From Eurosta solidaginis (lineage: Eukaryota > Arthropoda > Insecta > Diptera > Tephritidae): DNA of 64,000 nucleotides. Location: NCBI RefSeq assembly GCF_040869045.1, contig NC_090321.1, positions 180,949,596 through 181,013,595 of the forward strand. Direction: 5' to 3'. Below the pieces are notes generated by a model, which saw only the letters and a program-made list of their open reading frames with translations, did no database searches and was not told the DNA's origin. The position numbers and the translations under genes were made by a program. Positions 10,061 through 21,676 of the stretch are shown here, in pieces. Numbering within the stretch: position 1 is the first letter of the stretch; each line of letters opens with the position of its first letter.

Positions 10061-13000
10061 TATACTCAGTTGAGCAGAGCTCACAGAGTATATTAACTTT
10101 GATTGGATAACGGTTGGTTGTGCAGGTATAAAGGAATCGAGATAGATATAGACTTCCATATATCAAAATCATCAGTATCGAAAAAAAATTAGATTGAGCC
10201 ATGTCAGTCCGTCCGTCCGTCCGTCTGTCCGTTAACACGATAACTTGAGTAAATTTTGGGGTATCTTGATGAAATTTGGTATGTGAGTTCCTGGGCATTC
10301 ATCTCAGATCGCTATTTAAAATGAGCGATATCGGACAATAACCACGCCCACTTTTTCGATATCGAAAATTTCGAAAAATCGAAAAAGTGCGATAACTCAT
10401 TACCAAAGACGAATTAAGCGATGAAACTTGGTAGCTGAGTTGAACTTATGACGCAGAACTGAAAACTAGTAAAATTTTAGACAATGGGCGTGGCACCGCC
10501 CACTTTTAAAAGAAGGTAATTTAGAAGTTTTGCAAGCTGTAATTTGGCAGTGGTTGAAGATATCATGATGAAATTTGGCAGGAACGTTACTCTTATTACT
10601 ATATGTCTGCTTAATAAAAATTAGCAAAATCGGACACCGACCACGCCCACTTTTAAAAAAAAAAAATTTTAATTAAAATTTTAAAAGAAAAGTTAATACC
10701 TTTACAGTATATAAGTAAATTATGTCAACATTCAACTCCAGTAATGATATGGTGCAACAAAATACAAAAATAAAAGAAAATTTCAAAATGGGCGTGGCTC
10801 CGCCCTTTTTCATTTAATTTGTCTAGGATACTTTTAATGCCATAAGTCGAAGAAACATTTACCAATCCTTGTGAAATTTGGTACAGGCTTAGCTTCTAGG
10901 ACGATAACTGTTTTCTGTGAAAAAGGGCGAAATCAGTTGAAGCCACGCCCAGTTTTTATACACAGTCGACCGTCTGTCCTTCCGCTCGGCCGTTAACACG
11001 ATAACTTGAGCAAAAATCGATATATCTTTACTAAACTCAGTTCACGTACTTATCTGAACTCACTTTGTATTGGTGTAAAAAATGGCCGGAATCCGACTAT
11101 GACCACGCCCACTTTTTCGATATCGAAAATTACGAAAAATGAAAAAAATGCAATAATTATATACCAAATACAAAAAAAGGGATGAAACATGGTAATTGTA
11201 TTGGTCAATTGACGCAAAATATAACTTTAGAAAAAAACTTGGTAAAATAGGTGTGACACCTACCATATTAAGTAGAAGAAAATGAAAAAGTTTTGCAGGG
11301 CGAAATCAAAAGCCCTTGGAATCTGGGAAGGAATACTCTTCGTGGTATTACATATATAAATAAATTAGCGGTACACGACAGATGATGTTCTGGATCACCC
11401 TGGTCCACATTTTGGTCGATATCTCGAAAACGCCTTCACATATACAACTAAGGCCCACGCCCTTTTAAAATACTCATTAACACCTTTCCTTTGATACCCA
11501 TATTGTACAAACGCATTCTAGAGACACCCCTGGTCCACGTTTATGGCGATATCCCGAAAAGGCGTCCACTCATAGAACTAAGGCCCACTCCCTTTTAAAA
11601 CACTTATTAACACCTTTCGTTTGATACCCATATTGTATAAACGCATTCTAGAGTCACCCCTGGTCCACGTTTATGGCGATATCTCGAAAAGGCGTCCACA
11701 TATAGAAGTAAGGCCCACGCCCTTTTAAAATACTCATTAACACCTTTCATTTGATACCCATATTGTACAAACAAATTCTAGAGTCACCCCTGGTCCACCT
11801 TTATGGCGATATCTCGAAAAGGCGTCCACCTATAGAACTAAGGCCCACGCCCTTTTAAAATACTCATTAACACCTTTAATTTGATACCCATATCGTACAA
11901 ACACATTCTAGAGTCACCCTGTTCCACGTTTATGGCGATATCTCGAAAAGGCGTCCACATATAGAACTAAGGCCCACTCCTTTTTAAAATACTCATAAAC
12001 ACCTTTCATTTGATGCCCATATCGTACAAACAAATTCTAGAGTCACCCCTGGTTCACCTTTATGGCGATATCTCGAAAAGCCGTTCACCTATAGAACTAA
12101 GGCCCACGCCCTTTTAAAATATTCATTACACCTTTCATTTGATACCCATATTGTACAAACGCATTCTAGAGTCACCCCTGGTCCACGTTTATGGCGATAT
12201 CCCGAAAAGGCGTCCACCCATAGAACTAAGGTCCACTCCCTTTTAAAACACTTATTAGCACCTTTCGTTTGATACCCATATCGTACAAACACATTCTAGA
12301 GTCACCCCTGTTCCACGTTTATGGCGATATCTCGAAAAGGCGTCCACATATAGAACTAAGGCCCACTCCTTTTCAAAATACTCATTAACACCTTTCATTT
12401 GATACCCATATTGTACAAACGCATTCTAGAGTCACCCCTGGTCCACGTTTATGGCGATATCCCGAAAAGGCGTCCACCCATAGAACTAAGGCCCACTCCC
12501 TTTTAAAACACTTATTAACACCTTTCTTTTGATACCCATATTGTACAAACCCATTCTAGAGTCACCCCTGGTCCACCTATATGGCGATATCTCGAAAAGG
12601 CGTCCACATAGAGAACTAAGGCCAACGCGCTCTTAAAATACTCATTAACACCTTTCATTTGATACTCATATCGTACAAACAAATTCTAGAGTCACCCCTG
12701 GTCCATCTTTATGGCGATATCTCGAAAAGGCGTCCATCTATAGAACTTAGACCCACGCCCTTTTAAAATACTCATTAATACCTTTCATTTAATACCCATA
12801 TCGTACAAAATAAATTCTAGAGTCACCCCTGGTCCACCTTTATGGCGATATCTCGAAAAGGCGTCCACCTATAGAACTTAGGCCCACTCCCTTTTAAAAT
12901 TATCATTAAGACATGTCACTTGATACCCATATCGTACAAACAAATTCTAGAGTCAGGTCTGGTCCACCTTTATGGCGATATCCCTAAATGGCGTCCATCT

Positions 13001-13194
13001 ATAGAACTATGGCCCACTTCCTCTTAAAATACTCTTTAATACCTTCCATTTGATACACATGTACATACAAACACATTCCAGGGTTACCCTAGGTTCTTTT
13101 TACAACATGATGATTTTCCCTTACTTTGTCTCCACAGCTCTCAACTGAGTATGTAATGTTCGGTTACACCCGAACTTAGCCTTCCTTACTTGTT
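10061..13194 (-). mobile_element. GGGCGTGG interspersed element, copy B
   Basis: Minus-strand copy running from TATACTCAGTTGAGCAGAGC on the left to CTTCCTTACTTGTT on the right. It has the full set of family blocks (GGGCGTGGCACCGCCCAC at 10487, CGTCCGTCCGTCCG at 10207, GGGCGTGGCTCCGCCC at 10791) and an expanded 130-bp array at 11400-13090. About 3.13 kb. Copy C follows 2 bp later in the same orientation, making a head-to-tail pair. No shared reading frame. Confidence 0.8.
11400..13090 (-). repeat. About 13-unit tandem array, 130-bp period
   Basis: Units contain ATTCTAGAGTCACCCCTGGT, CCACNTTTATGGCGATATC, TCGAAAAGGCGTCCAC, GGCCCACNCCCTTTTAAAA and TTTGATACCCATATYGTAC. For example, ATTCTAGAG recurs at about 11645, 11775, 11905 and onward every 128-131 bp. 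Outermost units are the most diverged. The array lies between the AACAAGTAAGG end and the GC-box blocks of copy B. Confidence 0.85.
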
Positions 13195-14134
13195 TTGATA
13201 CTCAGTTGAGTAGAGTTCACAGAGTATATAAACTTTGATTGGATAACGGTTGGTTGTACAGGTATAAAGGAATCGAGATAGATATAGACTTCCATATATC
13301 AAAATCATCAGTATTGAAAAAAAATTTGATTGAGGCATGTCCGTCCGTCCGTTAACAGGATAACTTGAGTAAATTTTGAGGTATCTTGATGAAATTTGGT
13401 ATGTAGGTTCCTAGGCACTCATTTCAGATTGCTATTTAAAATTAACGAAATCGGACTATAACCACGCCCACTTTTTCGATATCGAAAATTTCGAAAAATC
13501 CAAAAAGTGTGATAATTCAGTACCAAAGACGGATAAATCGATGAAACTTGGTAGGTGAGTTGACCTTATGACGCAGAATAGAAAATGAGTAAAATTTTGA
13601 ACAATGGGCGTGGCACCGCCCACTTTTAAAAGAAGGTAATTTAAAAGTTTTGCCAGCTGTAATTTGGCAGTCGTTGAAGATATCATGATGTTATTTGGCA
13701 GGAACGTTACTCCTATTACTATATATATGCTTGATAAAAATTAGCAAAATCGGAGAACGACCACGCCCACTTTAAAAAAAAAGTTTGTAAGTCAAATTTT
13801 AACAAAAAAGTTAATATCCTTAGAGTATATAAGTAAATTATGTCAACATTCAACTCCAGTAATGATATAGTACAACAAGATACAAAAATAAAAGAAAATT
13901 TAAAAATGGGTGTGGCTCCGCCCTTTTGCATTTAATTTGTCTAGAATACTTTTAATGCCATAAGTCGAAAAAAAATTTACCAATCCTTGTGAAATTTGGT
14001 AAAGGCATAGCCTCTATGACGATAACTGTTTTCTGTTAAAATGGGCGAAATCGGTTGAAGCCACACCCAGTTTTATACACAGTCGACCGTCTGTCCTTCC
14101 CCTCGGCCGTTAACACGATAACTTAAGCAAAAAT

Positions 14135-14415
14135 AATCAGTTTTTGCTAGCTGGCTTGAGGTCCGAATTGAAATAAAAACACAAGGGTTTTTTTATATAT
14201 TACCAATATATTTCGATTACACACGGTAATCGTCTTCACTGTCACTGATAAACTCCACGTCAAGTGATACACACGTGTAAAAAATGTTTCACCCTGAAGA
14301 CGATTACCGTGTGTAATCGAAATATATTGGTAATATATAAAATACCCTTGTGTTTTTATTTGCCAGCTAGCAAAAACTGATTAGTTAACAAAAAGGTCGC
14401 CAAAATCAAAATTTA
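14135..14415. mobile_element. Foldback element nested in copy C, 12-bp TSD
   Basis: Inverted arms AATCAGTTTTTGCTAGCTGG (14135-14154) and its complement (14363-14382), continuing inward through AACACAAGGG, TATATTACCAATATATTTCG and ATTACACACGGTAATCGTC. A 33-bp single-copy extension (14383-14415) sits outside the right arm. The whole block is flanked by TTAAGCAAAAAT at 14123-14134 and 14416-14427. In copy B this site is the uninterrupted GAGCAAAAATCGATAT at about 11010. A 12-bp TSD with a one-sided extension fits a retroposed unit better than a simple cut-and-paste MITE. It also carries a hammerhead-like motif. Confidence 0.7.
14294..14340 (+). ncRNA. Hammerhead-ribozyme-like motif (core complete, stem I doubtful)
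   Basis: Order on the plus strand: CTGAAGA (14294-14300, fits CUGANGA); stem II CGATTAC / GTAATC(G) with loop CGTGT; GAAA (14319-14322); stem III TATATT-GGT-AATATA (14323-14337); then TAA, which gives an NUH cleavage context (AUA). These are the conserved parts of a type I hammerhead. I could not find convincing stem I pairing between sequence before 14294 and after 14340, so activity is uncertain. The left arm of the foldback carries the complement with its core changed to GTGAAGA, so only the right arm is a candidate. Hammerheads are known in Penelope-like elements and in retrozymes. Confidence 0.45.
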
Positions 14416-15139
14416 TTAAGCAAAAATAGATATATCTTTACTAAACTTAGTTCGCATACTTATCTGAACTCACTTTGTCTTGGTATTAAAAACGGGCGAA
14501 ATCCGATTATGACCACGCCCACTTTTTCGATATCGAAAATATCGAAAAATGAGAAAAATGCCATAATCCTATACCAAATACGAAAAAAAAGGATCAAACA
14601 TGGTGATTCGATTGGTTTCTTTGACGCAAAATATAACTTTAGAAAACTTTATATTAAGTAGAAGAAAATTAAAAAGTTCTGCAGGGCGAAATTAAAAGCC
14701 CTTGGAATCATGGCAGGAATACTGTTCGTGGTATTACATATATAAATAAATTAGCGGTACCCGATAGATGATGTTCTGGGTCACCCTGGTCCACATTTTG
14801 GTTGATATCTCGAAAACGCCTTCACATATACAACTAAGGGCCACCCCTTTTAAAACCCTCATTAATACCTTTAATTTGATACCCATATCGTACAAACACA
14901 TTCTAGAGTCACCCCTGGTCCAGCTTTATGGCGATATCTCGATAAGGTGTCCACCTATAAAACTATGGCCCAATCCCTTTTAAAATACCTTCCATTTGAT
15001 ACCCATGTCATACAAACACATTCCAGGGTTACCCTAGGTTAATTTTCTTACATGGTGATTTTCCCTTATTTTCTCTCCAAAGCTCTCAGCTGAGTATGTA
15101 ATGTTCGGTTACACCCGAACTTAGCCTTCCTTACTTGTT

Positions 15140-15640
15140 GTTTTTAGTTTTAATTGTAATTTATTTTTTTAGAGCTGCACTTTAACACAAAATTAAATTT
15201 TAGTGCGCGCACCAGAGTTCTTATGGCTTGCGTGAAATTGTTATATATACAATTTTTTTAATTTATTGAATATTTCATTTCATAATTTAATTATTTTATG
15301 ACTAAATTTTAAATTATCAATAACATACATACACTTTCACAAAATAAATCAAATATAGAAATTGTAAAATTTTTTCTCTGGAAAAATCGTTTTTTTGTTT
15401 GAGTTGATCATAAATTCATTGTTTTAATCTACGTTGTGAGCACTGAGCATAAATTACTTAATTCTATAACTTCATTATCATCATCACAAATAATAAATTG
15501 TTTGTCAGTTTATTCAAGAAGGTACAAGCTGATGCTGCTTTTGTTATTGAGAATCGTAGATAATAAAAAATTGTAATGTGGTTGTAATTCTTTTAGCCGC
15601 AAAAATATTTTAGAGCGTGTTACGGATATTAGTCCGACTG
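15140..15640. other. AT-rich spacer
   Basis: No gene recognised. Contains runs such as TTATTTTATGACTAAATTTTAAATT. Confidence 0.4.
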
Positions 15641-15644
15641 CGAT

Positions 15645-15757
15645 GACGACGGTTATTTTGCCCCACGAACCTTCTATTATTTTTACCAAAGTAGCCCCTT
15701 ACGACAGGCAAGCTTGCCGTAGGAATATTTTAAGCCCCCTAACCCGCTGGAGATTAT
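15645..15757 (-). mobile_element. Head module of the CAA-tailed element, with a different body
   Basis: On the minus strand it begins CCAGCGGGTTAGGGGGCTTA and continues CCTGTCGTAAGG, matching the first 60-70 bp of the CAA element. It then leaves that family (GTAAAAATAATAGAAGGTTC) and has no CAA tail. It could be a second subfamily sharing the same 5' module, or a chimera. No clear TSD. Confidence 0.55.
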
Positions 15758-15769
15758 AATAATTTTAGT

Positions 15770-16485
15770 TAACGAAATTATTCAAACAGTTTGTTGTAAT
15801 TCTTCTTATTAGCTCGTGGCACGCGTCCCTAATCACTGATTAGCATGCACAAAAATTAAAAAACTAATTAAAGAGTCCGATAAGCTAAAGTTACTAATCA
15901 ATTGGTTTTCAGTAATAATCGGTTTTTTCCATTTAGTCATTTACTCTGGATTTTGGGTGAGTACGAGATAAACACCTCTCAAATCCGGGTTCAGCACAAC
16001 ATGGACAAAAGTAAATATGCATATGCATAGCTCTATTGGCTCTCTATAACCGACAACGACATCACTTTGGCTCCGCTTGGCTCCCAACAACAAATATATT
16101 GATATCGGTAATCTAACCAAATGGCCACAGAACTTTTATACTTTTTATGAAAATGGAAACTTCTTAAATAAGAAAGGGATAACATGCTGAGTTGGTTCAG
16201 CCATATCCGCCTTTCTGTCCGCATGTTTGTTTGAATGCAAACATGTCTCTTGATATTATAGGTATTTGGCTATGCGATAACTAACCTGATTGGACCAATA
16301 TAACATACATATACGTATAATATATGTATATATATTATATATCCCATACAACCGATTTTTCGGATGAGATAATTTCCATCATTTCTTCCTCATTTGAACA
16401 TGTACGTGGAAGCTTGTAATTTCACTAAAAGCTTACATATGTGGAATACTTCATTTTCCAAAAAATAATGGAATATAGCTGTCGA
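15770..16485. other. AT-rich spacer
   Basis: Includes an ATATACGTATAATATATGTATATATATTATATAT run near 16310-16345. No gene recognised. Confidence 0.4.
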
Positions 16486-16489
16486 CTTT

Positions 16490-17360
16490 TAGGTTAGGTG
16501 AGGTGGTAGCTTCCCTACTCACTTGAACAGCATGGAGGTCCGTTGTGATACCACATAAAATAACGGTGACGTTGCTATAGCCATTTAGAGAATCGTTAAA
16601 CGATATAATTTTTAATGAGAGCCCAACCTTGGATAAATGGATAAATCCTTTGGAGATCTATGTTAGTCGTGGCCGAAATATTTTCCCCTATTTCTTGAGA
16701 AAGCTGCGCAATCAAGCATTAAGTGACTCTATGATTCCATCTCATCATCCTCCATACAGCTGCCGTAGATGTGGTTTCTATTATACTGAGGTGTACAGCA
16801 TGGATTCCCATTGGACAGTGCCTTATCAAAACCCCAATGACCATTGATAGATGAGCCTTAGTGAGCCCAATCTTTTCAGCAGACCTCCTGCCATCCACAT
16901 CCGGCCAGGGCGATCTGCTAGCCTGCAAGAGGTGGTGTCCGCCCTACATTTGTTGGGCTTGACTAGAGGGCGATCTATGCAGGAGCGGACCACATGTGGC
17001 TACCGGAATCCGGAAGTCCCTACAGCCATTTTTATCCGGTTCAATTGTACCGATGCGGACTAAGAGATTCGCATTACAGTTGCCACATATCATTATGGCC
17101 CAGGACCCACATAATCCTAATCGTATAATAGTTCGATGCAATGGCAAGCGAAGTCAGGCACTCCCAGACCACCTTCGAACACCCTATAGTTGAGCTCCAG
17201 TTGCTTGACCAATAGTCCTGTATAGTGCCCGAAGTTAGAGAACCGATTGCTCATATCACGACGCCTGACAAACCACCGGGCGGCGGCCGCATTCCCCGCG
17301 ATATTTACTGGATAGTCGTTTCTCATTCGCAGTCCATCGTCGTACGTTGTCATCAGTTCA
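16490..17360 (-). pseudogene. Decayed LINE ORF2 C-terminus with zinc-knuckle region
   Basis: Minus-strand frames give blocks of the post-RNase H region of R1/I/Jockey-like LINE polyproteins: a segment with WPDVDGRRSAEKIGLTKAHL, then STVVGVL-like SMVIGVLIRHCPMGIHAVHL, and in another frame MLDCAAFSRNRGKYFGHD. The order is that of living elements (LTGHCPIG..., zinc knuckle, HLLLDCPAFSR). Stops and shifts interrupt it. Towards the 3' end (low coordinates) comes a UTR containing GGTTAGGTGAGGTGGTAGC. GC content exceeds the surroundings. No complete domain remains. Confidence 0.65.
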
Positions 17361-17364
17361 GCAG

Positions 17365-18200
17365 TTAATTTCATTTAAGTGTCTGCATAATTCATTTTCG
17401 TAGTCATTGCGATAGGCGCTGTTATTTTACAAATAATGACTTTGCAATAGAAATTTAATAGTTGAAGTTTAGTCAGCAGTGCAAACACTGGAAAATTCCC
17501 TCATCAAATTTGCCGTAAGTCAATATGTAGGATAAAAAGATCAAACTTCCGTGTGAACGTTTTCTCAATGCCTTCGTTTTCAGATATATTCATATCGCTG
17601 ATTGATTTTCTTTCGCAAAAAAATAATGCAGGGAAATCTACTCTTCATATCTCAATAAACTAATTAATAAAATTATTACTTAATTGATGATAGAGCATAA
17701 GGTCAGCGCGCTTGACATTAATAAAAGTGTTCGAAACAAAAAATGTTGGTTGTAGTTACACACGTATTATACATGTGTTGTTGTAACTATTGTGTACCCA
17801 TAGAAAGGAGAGATGTATACATACATACATTTGTTCTGTGATGTATCTGATCATATTAAAATCCCTTTTTTATGGTTGGCATCAATGATTGATAAATTCA
17901 ATTAATTGTATGACTAAAACGCTGAAAAAAGGTTTCATACAATTTAACTAATTAAACTTGTGTTCAGTAGGTAAGTTCATTGATTGTATAAGTTTCATAT
18001 GTACTTTACATACAATTTTGCCACTATTCTGTAATAAGAGTCATCCCGGACAAATCGGTAAGACCCAAACGAACCCTGAGGGGAAGTCAGTAACAAGTGA
18101 TACAAAGTTCTGGTTCGGAACTAGACCTAAAGAGCCAAATAAGTACTAGTTCCTTAGTAATCAGATTTTCTCCAGTTATAAAATCGACAGTTTGGTTTTT
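17365..18200. other. AT-rich spacer
   Basis: No gene recognised. A short TACATACATACAT run lies at 17816-17830. Confidence 0.4.
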
Positions 18201-18204
18201 ATAT

Positions 18205-19280
18205 TTCATACTAGCAGACCCGTCAGACGTTGTTCTGCCCTAAATTTGGTCTATCTCCATACATTTTAATAAGCTTTTTCCGTCTAACTCTGCCCCCCTC
18301 CCTCCTCCTCACTTTTTCTAAATCCTTCTATTCACTCCTCCCTCCGTATTTTCGCTTCATCTATCTCTATTTTCATCTCACTCTATCTCTTTCTCAGTCT
18401 CCTTCTCTCTTTTCTCTTCTCTAAAGTTTTTCCCATTCTTCTTCATCCCTTATTTCAAGGCAAATCGTATAGGACGTATGTAAATAGTTATGTGGGTATT
18501 TTAGTTCATGTCTTTATTTCGGCTTCGCATGCACATTTATCAGTTTTGCAAGGAAATGCAACTAAATCGAATATCACAATGAAAATTACTTTAAAGCTCT
18601 CAGCAACAACTTTCATTTGATATTCCTATTACACACACATTCTAGGGGTATCCGGGTCCAGGTTTTGCCCACATCTTGAGACCCTAATCACCCAGCGGTA
18701 TAAAAATCACTCTGTACTAAAGCACTCATCAACAGCTTCAGTTTGATACCCATAATGTAAAAACACATCCTAGTGTTACCCTGATGCACGTTTTGGCCTA
18801 TATCTCGAGATCCTTCACCAATAGGTTTGAAAACTACCATGTACTAAAGCACTCATCAACAGCATTCATTCGTTATCCATATTCTATAAACACATTATAG
18901 GGGTACCCGCGTCCACGTTTTCGCTTATATCTCGAGACCCTAGTTACCCGCGGGTACGTAAAATACCCCGTATCAAAGTACTCATAAACAGCTTACATTC
19001 GATACCCATATTGTACAAACATATCCCAGGACTACCCAGGTCCACGTTTTGATCTCAAGACCCTATCCAGAACGGGATAAAAATTACCCTGTCTGTCTCC
19101 TGCTTCTAAGCTACCCCTCCACCAATTTTCAGCCAAATATGTTCATCCGTTACTTCCTCTTCAATCACTCTTTATCTATTAAAAAAAAAGCGCATCAAAA
19201 TCTGTTGCGTATTTTTTAAAGTTTAAGCATTCAAAGGGACATAGGGACAGAAAAAGCGACTTTGTTTTATACTATGTAGT
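18205..19280 (+). mobile_element. CTAGCAGACCC-type interspersed element, copy 1
   Basis: Begins ATACTAGCAGACCCGTCAGA then CGTTGTTCTGCCCTAAATTT. A pyrimidine-rich tract follows (18285-18420), then three to four diverged tandem units of about 125-135 bp (18590-19060) with TTTGATACCCATA, ACACATTCTAG, GGTCCACGTTTT and ATCTCGAGACCCT. It ends near CGACTTTGTTTTATACTATG. The tandem units are distant relatives of the 130-bp unit of the GGGCGTGG element, linking the two families. A second copy of the 5' end is at 42035 (minus). Non-coding; class not determined. Confidence 0.6.
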
Positions 19281-20490
19281 GATGTACATCCATACATACC
19301 TATAAACCTACGCCCGAAGTTAAATAACGCAGCGAATGCTATATATATGTATGTACGTATGTATGTGTCGCATCAAGCCTCACTTAAAAGCAATTAGCGC
19401 GGACAGTTCACAGCGAACAAACACACATACGCATTTTTTGATAAAAATGTTACTTTTGTCTAAACCAGGGCCATTCAAAACTGAAAGTGCATCTGTATTA
19501 GTGAGAGCGCAATCGTCGCGATGATCGTGCGGGTGAATTGATTTTTCATTTAGTCGCTTACTAGCACAGATGACATGATATGAAACTTCTCGCTCTCTGA
19601 GAGCGCGTGAAAATGTGCATTTTTTATAATATTGGCCATAGATACCATCATGCTCAAAATCAAATTTGGGCATTTCAGAATAACTTTGGGGTATTTTACA
19701 TGGTAAAGGTTTAATTTATAATTTTCACTGAAAACTTACTCAAGATTGTCAAATGGGATATCAAAAAACTCGAATTTTTGTCAGGATTATAAATCCGAAG
19801 ACAAAATAACTATTTTTCACCCGTGGAAAATTTATCAGTGACAACACCTTTCATCGAAGGGCTGCACACGAAACGAGTTTTGATAGCAGCTTTCAATTGG
19901 AGAAAAAGTCAGCTTCTTAGTCTTCGCATTGATGTAAATGGATGCATAAAGGCCAGGTTTTTGTGGAGCGTTGCAACATTCCACTTTTGACAGCTGAGAT
20001 AAATTGTAGGTATACGTATATGTTAACGCAACATGTATAATTAACAGCCTTTTGCGGACGACAACGCAGATACTTCACCAAGTGATATAATTTCGTAATT
20101 TCTTATAAATTTTTTGCGTTTTTTATTGTATGTGGATATACATATGTATGTAAATAAACATTTTGGTCGCATCAAAGTTCATTGTTATCTTATGGCGGTG
20201 CCAGCGCAACAAAGCAAAGCAACGCAATCGAAATATATTATTTCATATTTTTTCACTTATCTACCACAAAATATTTCTACAAAACTTTGCCTTTTTTTAT
20301 AAATTTTAATAAGTTTTTATCACCTTACTTGCTGATTTTTTGAAAATAATGAAACCGAACGGATTTCTTGGAGTTTTTTTTTTGGTAGTTTAGGCAACTC
20401 TATAGCCATCTAATGTTCAAGACCCATTGTTGGAAACGAACGAACTTTTGTTTACAATCGAATGAACTTCAAGACCCATTCCTGGAAACG
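19281..20490. other. AT-rich spacer with a segment repeated at 29.7 kb
   Basis: 19330-19500 (GAATGCTATATATATGTATG, then GTGTCGCATCAAGCCTCACT) is similar to 29725-29850, so it is part of an interspersed repeat. A shorter direct repeat, CAAGACCCATTNNTGGAAACGA, occurs at 20428 and 20470. No gene recognised. Confidence 0.45.
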
Positions 20491-20493
20491 AAA

Positions 20494-20755
20494 CCGTATC
20501 GGTAACCTTTTAACAGCTGATTCGACCAACCTTATGAGAATCAATGCAATCGATTATTGGTGCCGCTAAGGTCGTAACCGTATCGTAGCCAACCAATTGG
20601 ATTTTGGTTACCGTTATCGGTAACCGTATCGGTAACCTTTTAACAGCTGATTCGAACAACCTTATGAGAATCAATGCAATCGATTATTGGTGCCGCTAAG
20701 GTCGTAACCGTATCGTAGCCAACCAATTGGGTTTTGGTTTACCGTCGTAACGATA
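20494..20755 (+). repeat. Two-unit tandem duplication, 130-bp period
   Basis: The block starting GGTAACCTTTTAACAGCTGA at 20501 recurs at 20631 and is nearly identical through GGTGCCGCTAAGGTCGTAAC and AACCAATTGGNTTTTGGTT. The units differ by a few substitutions, which suggests a recent duplication. CGTATCGGTAACC also recurs at shorter spacing at the junction. Confidence 0.85.
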
Positions 20756-20823
20756 AACAGCTGATTACGTTAGGGATACGGATACAGCGATACGACATAC
20801 GGCACCAATGACTCCGGCTTTAA

Positions 20824-21187
20824 GGCTCCATTACTGATACTTAGCATAGACTTGACTTGACTTGAGAACTGTCACTTACAGTTCTGTTAAATGAACAGTG
20901 CATGTTACTGATTACTCAAAACTTGGCAACACTTAACTTGACTTAGAAGTCTGTTGAATTTTGATTTTCTATGTAAGTTCTAAGTGACGTTTACATTTTG
21001 AGATGCCATTTGTTTGTTTCCATGTCATTTTGACATTTTGTCATACAAATTGGCATTTATTTAAAAGTAAATTTTATACCTGATTATGATGCCAGATTGT
21101 ATGCGCTAAGTGGAGTATAATCGTGGCTAAGTTGCCAAGTTTACGCCAAGTCAAGTCAAGTCTATGCTAAGTATCAGTAATGGAGCC
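20824..21187. mobile_element. MITE with long TIRs at a TTAA site
   Basis: Long inverted ends: GGCTCCATTACTGATACTTA (20824) and its complement ending at 21187, extending inward through GCATAGACTTGACTTGACTT, about 40 bp in all with few differences. TTAA lies immediately outside both ends (20820-20823 and 21188-21191), as expected of piggyBac-type insertion. The terminus is GGC rather than the usual CCC, so TA or TAA duplication by another superfamily remains possible. Non-coding, 364 bp. Confidence 0.65.
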
Positions 21188-21676
21188 TTAACTCAATTAA
21201 CGACGACAGAGCGAATCATATGCGTGTGAATTGAGACGGCACAATTGTGCTATGAAATGAATGGCCCTGGTCTAAACAATTTGGCTGATATAAGAAAGGA
21301 ATCTTTTTTTTTTTTTTGATGCAGATCGAAGGTAAATATTTCAAAGTTTTACTCAAAAGTAAAATTTTTTAAATCCACCATCCGTTTATGAGTGTAAACA
21401 AAAATTGTATGATTTTTTACTACATTTTGGCAATGTGCCACGCCCCTATAATATATATCATCAAATTATATTAACTGTACCATCTCACGTAGCTAAGCTT
21501 TCAAATGCAAAAACCCGTTTTAAAATCAGAGCATTCTGTGTGAAGTTATGTGCATACATGGCATTTAGCGACTTTATTTTATAAGATTTATAGATATACA
21601 GATTTCACATATATTTGAAAAATAGACAACCAACAAAAGTCTGCTATAAGCTTAAAAAAGCTTTGACTATGAGTAT

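Larger units (their letters stand above)
13197..15139 (-). mobile_element. GGGCGTGG interspersed element, copy C
   Basis: Second copy of the head-to-tail pair, minus strand, from GATACTCAGTTGAGTAGAG to CTTCCTTACTTGTT. It carries only about two 130-bp units (14780-15040) and is interrupted by a foldback insertion at 14135-14415. Compared with copy B it has small deletions, for example near 14650. Confidence 0.8.
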
